Positions 53,176 to 62,066 of a stretch of 64,000 nucleotides of DNA are shown here, in pieces. How positions within the stretch are numbered: position 1 is the first letter of the stretch; every line of letters starts with the position of its first letter. The notes beneath the pieces were generated by a model. It had not been told where the DNA came from. It made no database searches and worked only from the letters and a program-made list of their open reading frames with translations. Source of the stretch: Listeria valentina (GTDB lineage: Bacteria > Bacillota > Bacilli > Lactobacillales > Listeriaceae); NCBI RefSeq assembly GCF_011800755.1, contig NZ_JAATJW010000005.1, positions 1 through 64,000 of the forward strand, written 5' to 3'. A program made the position numbers and the translations under genes.

Positions 53176-54717
53176 GTGGATTATGTTATTGAAATGTTAG
53201 GGATCAGGAAAGAATTTTCTGGTTTTGTAGCTAACGATAACATTACCTTACAGTTGAAGCAGGGAGAAATCCATGCTTTACTAGGTGAAAACGGAGCTGG
53301 AAAGTCGACGCTGATGAATGTTCTTTTTGGTCTTTACGAGCCCGATGGTGGCGAAATCCGCGTTCGTGGTCAAAAAGAAGTGATCAACAACCCGAACAAA
53401 GCAAATGAACTTGGAATCGGCATGGTGCATCAACATTTTATGCTTGTAGACAAGTTTACGGTTGCGGAAAATATCATCTTGGGTAAAGAGCCCAATAAAC
53501 TTGGAGTGATTGAAAAGAAAAAAGCGATCGAAGAAATTCAAGAGATTTCTGATCGTTATGGGCTTCGAGTTGATCCAAATGCAGTGATACGAGATATTTC
53601 GATCGGCATGCAACAACGTGTTGAAATTTTGAAAACACTTTATCGCGGTGCGGATATCTTAATTTTTGATGAGCCTACTGCAGTTCTGACGCCGCAAGAG
53701 ATTAATGAATTAATTCAAATTATGCGGGCGCTTATTAAAGAAGGTAAATCCATCATTTTGATTACGCACAAATTAAAAGAAATTATGGATGTTTGTGACC
53801 GAGTAACGGTTATTCGGCGTGGCAAAGGAATGGGAACAGTCAATGTTTCTGAAACGAATCCACAAGAACTTGCAAACATGATGGTCGGTCGTGAAGTCGT
53901 TTTTACAACTGAAAAGAAACCGGCAAATCCTGGTAAAAATGTCCTTGAAGTAAAAGATTTAATCGTGAAGGAAAGCCGCGGAGTGGAAAGTGTTCGCGGA
54001 TTAAACTTAACGGTTCGTGCTGGGGAAATTGTTGGCATTGCTGGAGTTGATGGAAATGGACAAAGTGAATTGATTCAAGCAATCAGCGGACTCACAAAAG
54101 TCACAAATGGTACGATTCGTCTAAACGGAGAATCCATTGAAAATAAAAAGCCTCGTAAAATTACAGAGGCTGGTCTTGGACACATTCCCGAAGATCGTCA
54201 TAAACACGGGCTTGTGCTTGAAATGACTGTGGGTGAAAATATTGCCTTACAAACCTACTATAAGAAACCAATTTCGAGCAAAGGCTTTTTAAATCATAAG
54301 GCAATGTATGAATTTGCGAGGGAACTAATCGAGGAGTTCGACGTTCGAACAAGCAGTGAGTATGTTCCTGCAAAGGCACTTTCGGGTGGTAACCAACAAA
54401 AAGCTATTATTGCGCGAGAAGTTAGTCGTGATCCGGATTTCTTAATTGCTGCTCAACCTACTCGTGGCCTCGATGTTGGGGCGATTGAATTTATTCATAG
54501 ACGTTTGATTGAACAACGTGACCGGGGAAAAGCGGTATTACTGATGTCGTTTGAACTTGATGAAATCATGAATGTAAGTGACCGAATCGCCGTGATTTAT
54601 GAAGGTAAAATTGTCGCAATCGTGAAACCAGAAGAAACTACTGAGCAAGAGCTTGGGCTTTTGATGGCTGGATCGAGAAAAGAGCAGGCGGAAACGGAGG
54701 AAAAGGTGCATGAGTAA
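53176..54717 (+). CDS. ABC transporter ATP-binding protein (NupO-like)
   Basis: A 513-residue protein with two ABC domains. The first has Walker A LLGENGAGKSTLMNVLFG and Walker B ILIFDEPTAVLTP; the second has GVDGNGQSELIQ as a diverged loop and the signature LSGGNQQKAIIAREVS. It is the sugar/nucleoside type with tandem cassettes. The start is GTG at 53176 behind AAAGGGA. With TcsA and the two permeases it resembles B. subtilis NupNOPQ, a guanosine importer. It overlaps nupP by 8 nt. Confidence 0.92.
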   Translation: MDYVIEMLGIRKEFSGFVANDNITLQLKQGEIHALLGENGAGKSTLMNVLFGLYEPDGGEIRVRGQKEVINNPNKANELGIGMVHQHFMLVDKFTVAENIILGKEPNKLGVIEKKKAIEEIQEISDRYGLRVDPNAVIRDISIGMQQRVEILKTLYRGADILIFDEPTAVLTPQEINELIQIMRALIKEGKSIILITHKLKEIMDVCDRVTVIRRGKGMGTVNVSETNPQELANMMVGREVVFTTEKKPANPGKNVLEVKDLIVKESRGVESVRGLNLTVRAGEIVGIAGVDGNGQSELIQAISGLTKVTNGTIRLNGESIENKKPRKITEAGLGHIPEDRHKHGLVLEMTVGENIALQTYYKKPISSKGFLNHKAMYEFARELIEEFDVRTSSEYVPAKALSGGNQQKAIIAREVSRDPDFLIAAQPTRGLDVGAIEFIHRRLIEQRDRGKAVLLMSFELDEIMNVSDRIAVIYEGKIVAIVKPEETTEQELGLLMAGSRKEQAETEEKVHE

Positions 54718-55771
54718 AGTAAAAAGTATCTTGAATGCGTTGGTTATTCCGGTTACGGCTGTACTTTTAGGGCTCATTTGTGGTGCTGCGATCATGCTGG
54801 TTTTCGGTTATGATCCGATTGCTGGCTATTCGGCTCTTATTAATGGTGTGATCGGGCAGCCTTATTACATTGGGGAAACGATTCGCCAATCAACACCTTA
54901 TATTCTAGTCGGACTTTCGGTTGCGGTTGCTTTTAAAGCAGGACTATTTAATATCGGAGCTGAAGGGCAGCTACTCATGGGGTGGCTCGGTTCTGTTATT
55001 GTGGCGCTTCAATTTGACGGGCTTTCCAAGTGGATTCATTTGCCACTGGCTGTTCTTGTAGGAATGGCTTTTGGAGCATTTTGGGCATTTATCCCTGGTA
55101 TTTTAAAAGCAACACTGCGCGTAAATGAAGTTATTGTCACGATTATGCTCAACTACACGGCGCTTTATATTTTTAACTACGTTGTACAAAATATGCTAAC
55201 AGATGGATTGGATAAAACAAAAACGGTTTCTGAAAGTGCTTCACTTCAATCTGTCTTTTTACAAAATATGACACAATATTCAACCCTTCATTGGGGGATA
55301 TTGATTGCACTTGGCTTTGCCATTATCATCTGGCTTGTACTCAATAAAACCACATTTGGCTATGAAATTGAAGCGGTTGGATTTAATGAAAATGCTTCAA
55401 AATATGCCGGAATGAGTGTTAAGAAAACGATTGTTCTTTCTATGGTTCTTGCAGGTGCATTATCTGGTCTAGGTGGGGTAATGGAAGGGCTAGGTACATA
55501 CGGTAATGCTTACGTATTAAGTGCTTCACCTGGAATCGGTTTTGATGGGATTGCGGTTGCGCTTCTCGGAGGAAGCTCGCCAATTGGAATCATCTTCTCT
55601 GCGCTTTTATTTGGCGCTTTGAAAATTGGTGCACTCAATATGCCAGCAGTTGCTGGAGTACCAAATGAGCTTGTAAATGTGATTATCGCTTTGATTATTT
55701 TCTTCGTAGCTTCGAGCTATATTATTCGCTGGGCGATGTCGAAATTTAAGAAGGGAGCGAAGGCAGAATGA
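54710..55771 (+). CDS. ABC transporter permease (NupP-like)
   Basis: A 353-residue permease with about eight to ten membrane helices. It has the BPD_transp_2 features: LVGLSVAVAFKAGLFNIGAEGQLLMG and GFNENASKYAGMSV in the cytosolic loop, and the Gly/Ala-rich LSASPGIGFDGIAVALLGG. The basic tail ends KFKKGAKAE. It overlaps both neighbours, so it is translated with them. It pairs with NupQ for nucleoside import. Confidence 0.92.
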   Translation: MSKVKSILNALVIPVTAVLLGLICGAAIMLVFGYDPIAGYSALINGVIGQPYYIGETIRQSTPYILVGLSVAVAFKAGLFNIGAEGQLLMGWLGSVIVALQFDGLSKWIHLPLAVLVGMAFGAFWAFIPGILKATLRVNEVIVTIMLNYTALYIFNYVVQNMLTDGLDKTKTVSESASLQSVFLQNMTQYSTLHWGILIALGFAIIIWLVLNKTTFGYEIEAVGFNENASKYAGMSVKKTIVLSMVLAGALSGLGGVMEGLGTYGNAYVLSASPGIGFDGIAVALLGGSSPIGIIFSALLFGALKIGALNMPAVAGVPNELVNVIIALIIFFVASSYIIRWAMSKFKKGAKAE

Positions 55772-56724
55772 CAGTGACAGCAATCATTGCGACACTTGTT
55801 TCTAGTACATTATTAATGGCCGGTCCGCTTATCTTTACTGCGCTCGGCGGTGTTTATTCCGAACGAGGTGGGATTGTTAACATTGGTCTCGAAGGTATGA
55901 TGGTGATGGGGGCCTTTTCTGCGATCGTCTTCAACTTAACTTTCGATCATGTTTTTGGTGCTTTAACGCCATGGATTTCTTTAATTGCTGCGATGATCGT
56001 CGGCGGATTATTTTCGCTTGTACATGCCGTTGCAACTATTAATTTTCGGGCAGATCATGTTATTTCTGGGGTAGCGATTAACTTTCTCGCCACTGGACTG
56101 GCACTTTTCCTTGTCAAAGTTATTTATGATAAAGGACAAACCGATCAAATTTCTCATTACTTCGGTAAGCCAGATATTCCTGTTTTGAAAGATATCCCAG
56201 TCATTGGTGACATATTCTTCCGAAACATTCCGGTGATGAGCTACGTAGCCATTGCTTTTGCGATTCTTTCTTGGTTTATTATTTACAAAACACGCTTCGG
56301 ATTGCGCCTTCGTTCAGTGGGTGAGCACCCACTTGCAGCTGACACAATGGGGATCAAAGTGAAATTCATGCGCTATCAAGGTGTGATCATTTCAGGAATT
56401 CTTGGTGCGCTTGGTGGTGCCGTTTACGCACAATCCTTTACGCTAGATTTTGGTCATGCAACTATTTCTGGACAAGGTTATATGGCACTTGCCGCGATGA
56501 TCTTTGGGAAGTGGAATCCACTTGGTGCAATGGGAGCTGCGATTTTCTTCGGCTTTGCACAGTGTCTTGCTATTACAGGCGGTTCACTTCCGTTCTTTAA
56601 AGAAATTCCAGATATTTACTTGCAGATTGCCCCTTATGTGCTGACGATCTTAGCACTCGTTGGTTTCATCGGAAAATCTGAGGCGCCGAAAGCTGACGGT
56701 GTCAATTACATTAAAGGCAAATAA
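55768..56724 (+). CDS. ABC transporter permease (NupQ-like)
   Basis: A 318-residue second permease with many helices, including IFTALGGVYSERGGIVNIGLEG and LGGAVYAQSFTLDFGHATIS. It starts 4 nt inside nupP (ATGA). The pattern ERGGIVNIGLEGMM is typical of BMP-type importers. A strong terminator follows. Which nucleoside is carried cannot be told from the sequence. Confidence 0.92.
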   Translation: MTVTAIIATLVSSTLLMAGPLIFTALGGVYSERGGIVNIGLEGMMVMGAFSAIVFNLTFDHVFGALTPWISLIAAMIVGGLFSLVHAVATINFRADHVISGVAINFLATGLALFLVKVIYDKGQTDQISHYFGKPDIPVLKDIPVIGDIFFRNIPVMSYVAIAFAILSWFIIYKTRFGLRLRSVGEHPLAADTMGIKVKFMRYQGVIISGILGALGGAVYAQSFTLDFGHATISGQGYMALAAMIFGKWNPLGAMGAAIFFGFAQCLAITGGSLPFFKEIPDIYLQIAPYVLTILALVGFIGKSEAPKADGVNYIKGK

Positions 56725-56733
56725 AATTTTGGT

Positions 56734-56767
56734 CTTCCACCGAGAAAACTCGGTGGAAGGCTTTTTT
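56734..56767 (+). terminator. Intrinsic terminator after nupQ
   Basis: CTTCCACCGAG (56734-56744) pairs perfectly with CTCGGTGGAAG (56749-56759) around AAAA, then T. Confidence 0.93.
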
Positions 56768-56793
56768 ATTGAGCAAGCTCATGCGCGTTATAA

Positions 56794-56822
56794 TTGTACT
56801 TGTAGCAGCATTAAGCTACAAT
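56794..56822 (+). promoter_or_regulatory. Promoter of ymfF with an inverted repeat in the spacer
   Basis: TTGTAC (56794-56799) and TACAAT (56817-56822) are 17 nt apart. The repeat TGTAGC (56801-56806) and GCTACA (56815-56820) spans most of the spacer and could be an operator. Confidence 0.5.
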
Positions 56823-56852
56823 AGAATGAAGGAAACGAGAGGAGCTTGATTG

Positions 56853-58124
56853 ATGCAAACTTATGAAGAAAAAGTCGGAGCTGTTCGCTTGACGCTTCTT
56901 GAAACCAAGAAGTTTAAGTCGAGCAAAATTGTATTTAAATTTCGTGCGCCGCTTGAGCGAGAAACGATAACGAAACGCACACTTCTTTCGATGCTGTTTG
57001 AAACTAATAATGAAATGTATAAAACGCAAACAGAATTTAGACGACGTCTTGCTTATTTATATGGCGCCAATTTTTATACAACGGTTGAGAAAAAAGGAAA
57101 TGAGCACATTCTTACTGCAGTTTTTGACCTTGTAAATGGTAAACTTGTGAAAGACGGAGAAAAGCTTTTGAAGGAAGCTTTTCAATTTATACAACAGGTG
57201 TTTTTCTTTCCTAATGCGACAGATGCGTCGTTTGATGAAGCAACACTTGAGCGTGAGAAAATCAATTTGAAAAGCCGCCTTGAATCCGTCTTTGATGATA
57301 AAATTCGTTACGCAAATAAACGCTTGATTGAAGAAATGTTTGCAGATGATGTTTTTAAATATCCTGCTTCTGGTGTGCTTGAAGACATTGATGCGATCAG
57401 TGCGGGTGAACTCTATCACTACTATCAACGCTTCTTAAAGGAAGACCAAATCGATTTGCTCGTTTGTGGAGATATCACACGTGATGAGCTTATTCCGCAA
57501 GTGGAAGCTTTGCCATTTTCGAAAAGAGAAGAAGCAGCAAGCAAGAACGAACGTGGGACTGCTCAAACTAAAATGCATGAAGTTTTTGAAACTCAGCCGA
57601 TTAACCAAGGAAAATTGGCGCTTGGCTACCATACGGGCGTTTATTTTGGAGATTCCAATTTTATTTCTTTGCAGTTGGCAAATGGGCTACTTGGAGGCTT
57701 TTCAAACTCTAAAATCTTTATAAATGTTCGTGAAAAAGCTAGCCTTGCGTATTATGCTTCGAGCCGGATAGATTCCTTTAAGGGCTTTATGTTGATTTCA
57801 GCGGGAATTGATGAAAAAAATTATGAACAAGCTCGTGCGATTATTGAAGAACAAGTAAAAGCAATGAAGCAAGGGGATTTTACTGAAGATGAACTTGAAC
57901 AAACGAAAAAAATGTATATCAACCAGCTTTTAGAAGCAAATGACAGCGCCCAAGGTCTTATCGAATTAACTTATAACAATTTGCTAAAAGAAGCTGATTT
58001 AAGTCTTGAAAACTGGATTCAAAAAATCAAGCAAGCAAGTAAAGATGAGGTTACAGCAGCTGCACAAGTTTTTGAAATGAACACGCTATATTTCTTGAGT
58101 AAGGAGGTAACAGAGAATGAATGA
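56853..58124 (+). CDS. M16-like peptidase, inactive-type partner (YmfF)
   Basis: A 423-residue protein of the M16 (insulinase) fold. It starts at the ATG at 56853, 8 nt after GGAG; a TTG codon lies just before it. No HxxEH zinc motif is found in the N-terminal half, but the C-terminal substrate-grip region (REKASLAYYASSRIDSFKGF) is kept. This is the usual pattern of a non-catalytic M16 partner. It overlaps ymfH by 8 nt, and the two likely form a heterodimer. The natural substrate is unknown. Confidence 0.88.
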   Translation: MQTYEEKVGAVRLTLLETKKFKSSKIVFKFRAPLERETITKRTLLSMLFETNNEMYKTQTEFRRRLAYLYGANFYTTVEKKGNEHILTAVFDLVNGKLVKDGEKLLKEAFQFIQQVFFFPNATDASFDEATLEREKINLKSRLESVFDDKIRYANKRLIEEMFADDVFKYPASGVLEDIDAISAGELYHYYQRFLKEDQIDLLVCGDITRDELIPQVEALPFSKREEAASKNERGTAQTKMHEVFETQPINQGKLALGYHTGVYFGDSNFISLQLANGLLGGFSNSKIFINVREKASLAYYASSRIDSFKGFMLISAGIDEKNYEQARAIIEEQVKAMKQGDFTEDELEQTKKMYINQLLEANDSAQGLIELTYNNLLKEADLSLENWIQKIKQASKDEVTAAAQVFEMNTLYFLSKEVTENE

Positions 58125-59400
58125 AACGCGCTTTGATAATGTAGAGGAAACGGTTTATAGTGAAACGCTTGAAAACGGCTTGCGTGTTTTCTTACTTCCT
58201 AAAAAGGACTATAACAAAACTTACGCGGTTTTCACGACCAATTACGGCTCTGTTGACAATACTTTTGTGCCAATCGGTGAAGATCAATTAACGCATGTCC
58301 CAGACGGAATTGCGCATTTTTTGGAACATAAGATGTTTGAAAAAGAAGATGGCGATGTCTTTTTCAAATTTGGTGAGAAAGGTGCTTTTACAAATGCCTT
58401 TACATCCTTTACAAGAACAGCCTATCTTTTTTCGAGTACGTCACATGTGACGGAGAATTTGGAAGCGCTGCTTGATTTTGTTCAACAGCCTTATTTTACA
58501 AAGGAAACTGTCGAGAAAGAAAAAGGAATTATTGGTCAAGAAATTCGGATGTATGACGATGATGCTGATTTCCGAGTTTATTTTGGTGCGATTGAAAATA
58601 TGTATCAGAATCATCCGGTGAAAATCGATATTGCTGGAACCGTTGAATCTATTGCGGAGATTGATAATGATCTACTTTATTTGTGCTACAACACGTTTTA
58701 TCACCCAAGTAACATGGTGCTTTTTGTTGTAGGGCAACTGGAACCACATGAAATGATGGAAGTGATTCGTGAAAATCAAGCGGCCAAACATTTTGAAAAG
58801 GAATCTGGAATTGAACGTGCTTTTCCAGATGAACCCCGTGAAGTCGCTTATAAAGAAAAAAAATTAGCTTTTCCTGTTCAAATTGCTAAAAATTTAGTGG
58901 GCATGAAAGAAGATATTGGTTTGTTACGAGGCTTCGAAGCGGTAAAACACGAAATGGTGGCAGATTTAGCACTTGAACTCTTGTTTGGAACGACTTCCGA
59001 AAATTATTTAAAGCTTTATAATGAAGGGGTTATTGATGATACATTTGGCTATGATTATACACTTTCGGATAGCTTTTCGTTTGTTTTAATTGGTGGTGAT
59101 GCGACAAATCCTGATGAGCAGGCAGAGCGAATTCGTGAAGCTTGGTTTGAAGCTTCCGAAAAAGGAGTCTCAGCAGAAAATCTTGAACTAGTCAAACGAA
59201 AAAAAACTGGGCAATTTCTTCGTGCGCTGAATTCACCGGAGTTTATCGCCAACCAGTTTAGCCAATATATATTGGAAGAAGCTTCTTTGTTTGATCTTCC
59301 AAAAGCGATTGAATCAATTACTGTTCAAGATATTGAAGCATTTATCCGTTCACTTGCAAATGAAGAGCAAATCACAACTTTTCAGCTTATCCCTGAATAA
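58117..59400 (+). CDS. M16-family zinc peptidase (YmfH)
   Basis: A 427-residue active-type M16 peptidase. H67-F-L-E70-H71 in GIAHFLEHKMFE gives the zinc and catalytic residues, and a downstream Glu in EKGIIGQEIRMY would be the third ligand. The length equals its partner YmfF. AAGGAGGT lies before the ATG. It is probably cytosolic, since no signal peptide is seen. In B. subtilis the pair also precedes ymfI and ymfM. Confidence 0.9.
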   Translation: MNETRFDNVEETVYSETLENGLRVFLLPKKDYNKTYAVFTTNYGSVDNTFVPIGEDQLTHVPDGIAHFLEHKMFEKEDGDVFFKFGEKGAFTNAFTSFTRTAYLFSSTSHVTENLEALLDFVQQPYFTKETVEKEKGIIGQEIRMYDDDADFRVYFGAIENMYQNHPVKIDIAGTVESIAEIDNDLLYLCYNTFYHPSNMVLFVVGQLEPHEMMEVIRENQAAKHFEKESGIERAFPDEPREVAYKEKKLAFPVQIAKNLVGMKEDIGLLRGFEAVKHEMVADLALELLFGTTSENYLKLYNEGVIDDTFGYDYTLSDSFSFVLIGGDATNPDEQAERIREAWFEASEKGVSAENLELVKRKKTGQFLRALNSPEFIANQFSQYILEEASLFDLPKAIESITVQDIEAFIRSLANEEQITTFQLIPE

Positions 59401-59473
59401 AATTAAAGAAATCTTAAGTTTTTAAGTTATTTGAAGCTTTTTTGATGAAAAAATGGTATTATTATTACAGTCA

Positions 59474-59482
59474 TGCTATGAT
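59474..59482 (+). promoter_or_regulatory. Extended -10 promoter before ymfI
   Basis: TGC-TATGAT forms an extended -10 about 35 nt before the ymfI start. No strong -35 is visible. Confidence 0.4.
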
Positions 59483-59513
59483 GAAGAAAATACTGTCTTG
59501 GGGAGTCTTTATC

Positions 59514-60245
59514 TTGAAAAATAGAAACCGTTCAGCCTTTGTGACAGGCGCAAGTGGAGCAATCGGAAAAGCGATTGCACGTCGATTAGCGAAAGATGGT
59601 TTTAATCTTTATTTACACTATCATTCGAACGAAAAAAGTATGCAAGCACTTGCTCTGGAATTACAAAATTATGAAGTGGACGTGACGATACTTCAAGGAG
59701 ATTTTTCTAGTCTTGCTGACTTAGAGACGATAACGGAAAATGTTTTTGAACTTGATGTTTTTATCCATGCAGCCGGAAACAGCGAGTATGGTCTGTTTAC
59801 AGATCTGTCAGACAAAAAGCTGCAGTGTTTATACAATATTCATGTCGGTGCGCCGCTCCATTTGATTCGCGCTTTTTTACTTAAGTTAAGGCGATCAAGC
59901 CATCCCAGAATTCTTTTCATTAGCTCGATTTGGGGAGAAGTTGGGGCTGCGATGGAAGTAGCTTATTCGACGATGAAGGGAGCACAAATTGCTTTTGTAA
60001 AAGCGCTCAGCAAGGAAGTAGCGGGAAACGGTATTACTGTAAATGCCCTAACACCGGGTGCTGTTGATACAACGATGCTTGCTCAATTCTCTAAACAAGA
60101 AAAGCAGGAGTTAATCGAGGAGATTCCTTTGCTACGACTTGGGAATCCTGTAGACGTTGCAAATGCAGCGGCTTTTCTCGTAAGAGATGAATCTGACTAT
60201 ATTACAGGGCAGGTTTTAGGTGTTAATGGCGGATGGCACATGTAA
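59514..60245 (+). CDS. Short-chain dehydrogenase/reductase (YmfI)
   Basis: A 243-residue SDR oxidoreductase. The NAD(P) loop is VTGASGAIGKAIARR near the start and the catalytic pair is in YSTMKGAQIAF (Tyr-x3-Lys), preceded by ILFISSIWG with its Ser. The C-terminus ends VLGVNGGWHM. I start it at TTG 59514, behind GGGAGTC, because the frame's first 24 codons have no SDR similarity. The substrate is unknown. It resembles FabG-type proteins. Confidence 0.85.
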   Translation: MKNRNRSAFVTGASGAIGKAIARRLAKDGFNLYLHYHSNEKSMQALALELQNYEVDVTILQGDFSSLADLETITENVFELDVFIHAAGNSEYGLFTDLSDKKLQCLYNIHVGAPLHLIRAFLLKLRRSSHPRILFISSIWGEVGAAMEVAYSTMKGAQIAFVKALSKEVAGNGITVNALTPGAVDTTMLAQFSKQEKQELIEEIPLLRLGNPVDVANAAAFLVRDESDYITGQVLGVNGGWHM

Positions 60246-60286
60246 AAAAACAAGAATTGATTTAATTTAATGGTAGGTGTTTAATA

Positions 60287-61285
60287 TTGACTGAATTAGG
60301 CGACAAACTAAAAGCTGCCCGCAGAGAAAAAGGTCTCAGTTTAGACGATCTGCAGCAAATTACAAAAATCCAAAAAAGATATCTCGTCGCGATTGAAGAA
60401 GGCAATTATTCGGTTATGCCGGGTAAGTTTTATACGCGCGCTTTCATCAAACAATATGCAGAAGCGGTGGATGTTGATAGTGCGCAACTTTTTGCTGACT
60501 TTGATTCTGAGGTTCCTGAATCCCAGCAAGAAGTAGTTGAACAAGAGCAGAGTCGTGCACGAAAAAAAGCAGCTCCTCTTGCTACACATTCGGTCGGGGG
60601 ACAAAATTCATCAAGAAATCGCTTTTTTGATATCTTGCCAAAAATTCTTATTTCTTTATTTATTTTATTTATCTTATTTATTATTTGGTACTTCGTTTTT
60701 GCTCGTGATAATGACAAAAATGTTGCAACCCCTAATGATTCAGAGCAAACTGTAAAAGTGAATGATGAAACAGGTTCGTCGACGAAGAAATCTGATGACG
60801 CTAAGAAATCTGATGACTCTGCTGCAAAGAAAAAAGCAGCGGATGATAAAGCGGCTGAAAAGAAGGAAGCTGAAGATAAGGAAAAAGCAGACGAGAAAGA
60901 TAAAAAAATGGCGATTGAAAAAGGTCAGACATCTGGGAATGCTACAAGTTATACGGTTTCAAATGCCGATAAGCTAAGCTTGGAAATTTCTGCTTCTGGT
61001 GGCGACACTTGGATCGGTGTTTCGACTGCAGCAGGTGCTAACATTTATAATGGCATAGTAAAAGACGGATCAAGTTCAGATGAAATTGATGCGAAAGATA
61101 ACAAAACGATTTCGATTGTTGTTGGGAACGCACCTGTTACGACAGTGAAAATTAATGGTGAAAAAATTGAACTAGCGCCAACACTTGTTAAACAAGTTCT
61201 CACAATTAAACTGGATGATAGCAGTAGCGATTCATCAAGTGATTCGGACAGCTCTTCGTCTAGCAATGGCGAAAACGCGCAATGA
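60287..61285 (+). CDS. RodZ-like membrane protein (YmfM)
   Basis: A 332-residue protein. It has an N-terminal HTH domain (LGDKLKAARREKGLSLDDLQ), one membrane helix (about 116-137) and an outside part. The outside part has a Lys/Asp/Glu/Ala-rich stretch (about 150-210), a DUF4115 domain (TSYTVSNADKLSLEISASGGD) and a Ser/Asp-rich end. RodZ links MreB to the cell wall machinery. The start is TTG at 60287 with GTAGGTG upstream. It precedes pgsA, as in B. subtilis. Confidence 0.85.
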   Translation: MTELGDKLKAARREKGLSLDDLQQITKIQKRYLVAIEEGNYSVMPGKFYTRAFIKQYAEAVDVDSAQLFADFDSEVPESQQEVVEQEQSRARKKAAPLATHSVGGQNSSRNRFFDILPKILISLFILFILFIIWYFVFARDNDKNVATPNDSEQTVKVNDETGSSTKKSDDAKKSDDSAAKKKAADDKAAEKKEAEDKEKADEKDKKMAIEKGQTSGNATSYTVSNADKLSLEISASGGDTWIGVSTAAGANIYNGIVKDGSSSDEIDAKDNKTISIVVGNAPVTTVKINGEKIELAPTLVKQVLTIKLDDSSSDSSSDSDSSSSSNGENAQ

Positions 61286-61380
61286 GGAATCAAGAAGTAT
61301 AGGTGAGAGTTGTCTTGCCTATACTTTCTTTTCTTTTAGCATACATAATTTTTATTTGATTAGGGATTGGAGAGGGGAAA

Positions 61381-61959
61381 ATGAATTTACCAAATAAATT
61401 AACGGTTGCTCGAATCATTTTAATTCCGATTTTCGTGATTCTTTGCGTCGTACCATTTCATTTTGGCGTGCTTTACTGGCTTGATTCAGCAATTCCAGTA
61501 ACAAATTTAATTGCGACGATTATCTTTATCGTTGCTGCCTTGACTGACTGGTTTGATGGTCATTTGGCAAGAAAACACAATTTAATTACAAATTTTGGCA
61601 AGTTTGCCGATCCAATGGCGGATAAATTGTTAGTAACTGCCGCATTTATCATTTTAGTTGAAATGAATGTGGCGCCTGCATGGGTGATTATTTTAATTAT
61701 TAGCCGGGAGTTAGCTGTTACTGGTTTGCGTTTATTGCTTGTAGAAGGTGGAGAGGTTCTTGCTGCTGGTCAACTAGGTAAAATTAAGACATTTACGCAG
61801 ATGATCGCGATCCCGCTGCTGCTCTTAAATAACTTCCCGTTCGCTTGGACAGGTATTCGAGTAGATTTGATATTCCTTTATGTCTGTGCCTTTTTTGCAG
61901 TTTGGTCAGGCATTGATTATTTCTACAAAAACAGAGGTGTTTTTAAAGGTTCAATGTAA
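61381..61959 (+). CDS. pgsA: CDP-diacylglycerol-glycerol-3-phosphate 3-phosphatidyltransferase
   Basis: A 192-residue integral membrane enzyme that makes phosphatidylglycerol phosphate. It has the CDP-alcohol motif DWFDGHLARKHNLITNFGKF then ADPMADK, matching D-x2-DG-x2-AR-x8-G-x3-D-x3-D. About five helices are present. GAGAGGGG precedes the ATG. It follows ymfM by 95 nt, the usual order leading to cinA and recA. Confidence 0.95.
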   Translation: MNLPNKLTVARIILIPIFVILCVVPFHFGVLYWLDSAIPVTNLIATIIFIVAALTDWFDGHLARKHNLITNFGKFADPMADKLLVTAAFIILVEMNVAPAWVIILIISRELAVTGLRLLLVEGGEVLAAGQLGKIKTFTQMIAIPLLLLNNFPFAWTGIRVDLIFLYVCAFFAVWSGIDYFYKNRGVFKGSM

Positions 61960-62066
61960 GAGAAAATGAATGCTTCCTTTGAGGTTCTATAAGTCCACGT
62001 GACGAGTAGCGCCTTTAGAGGAGGCTTCTTTTATTTGATGTGCTATTTCAAAAAGGATGTGAAAGG

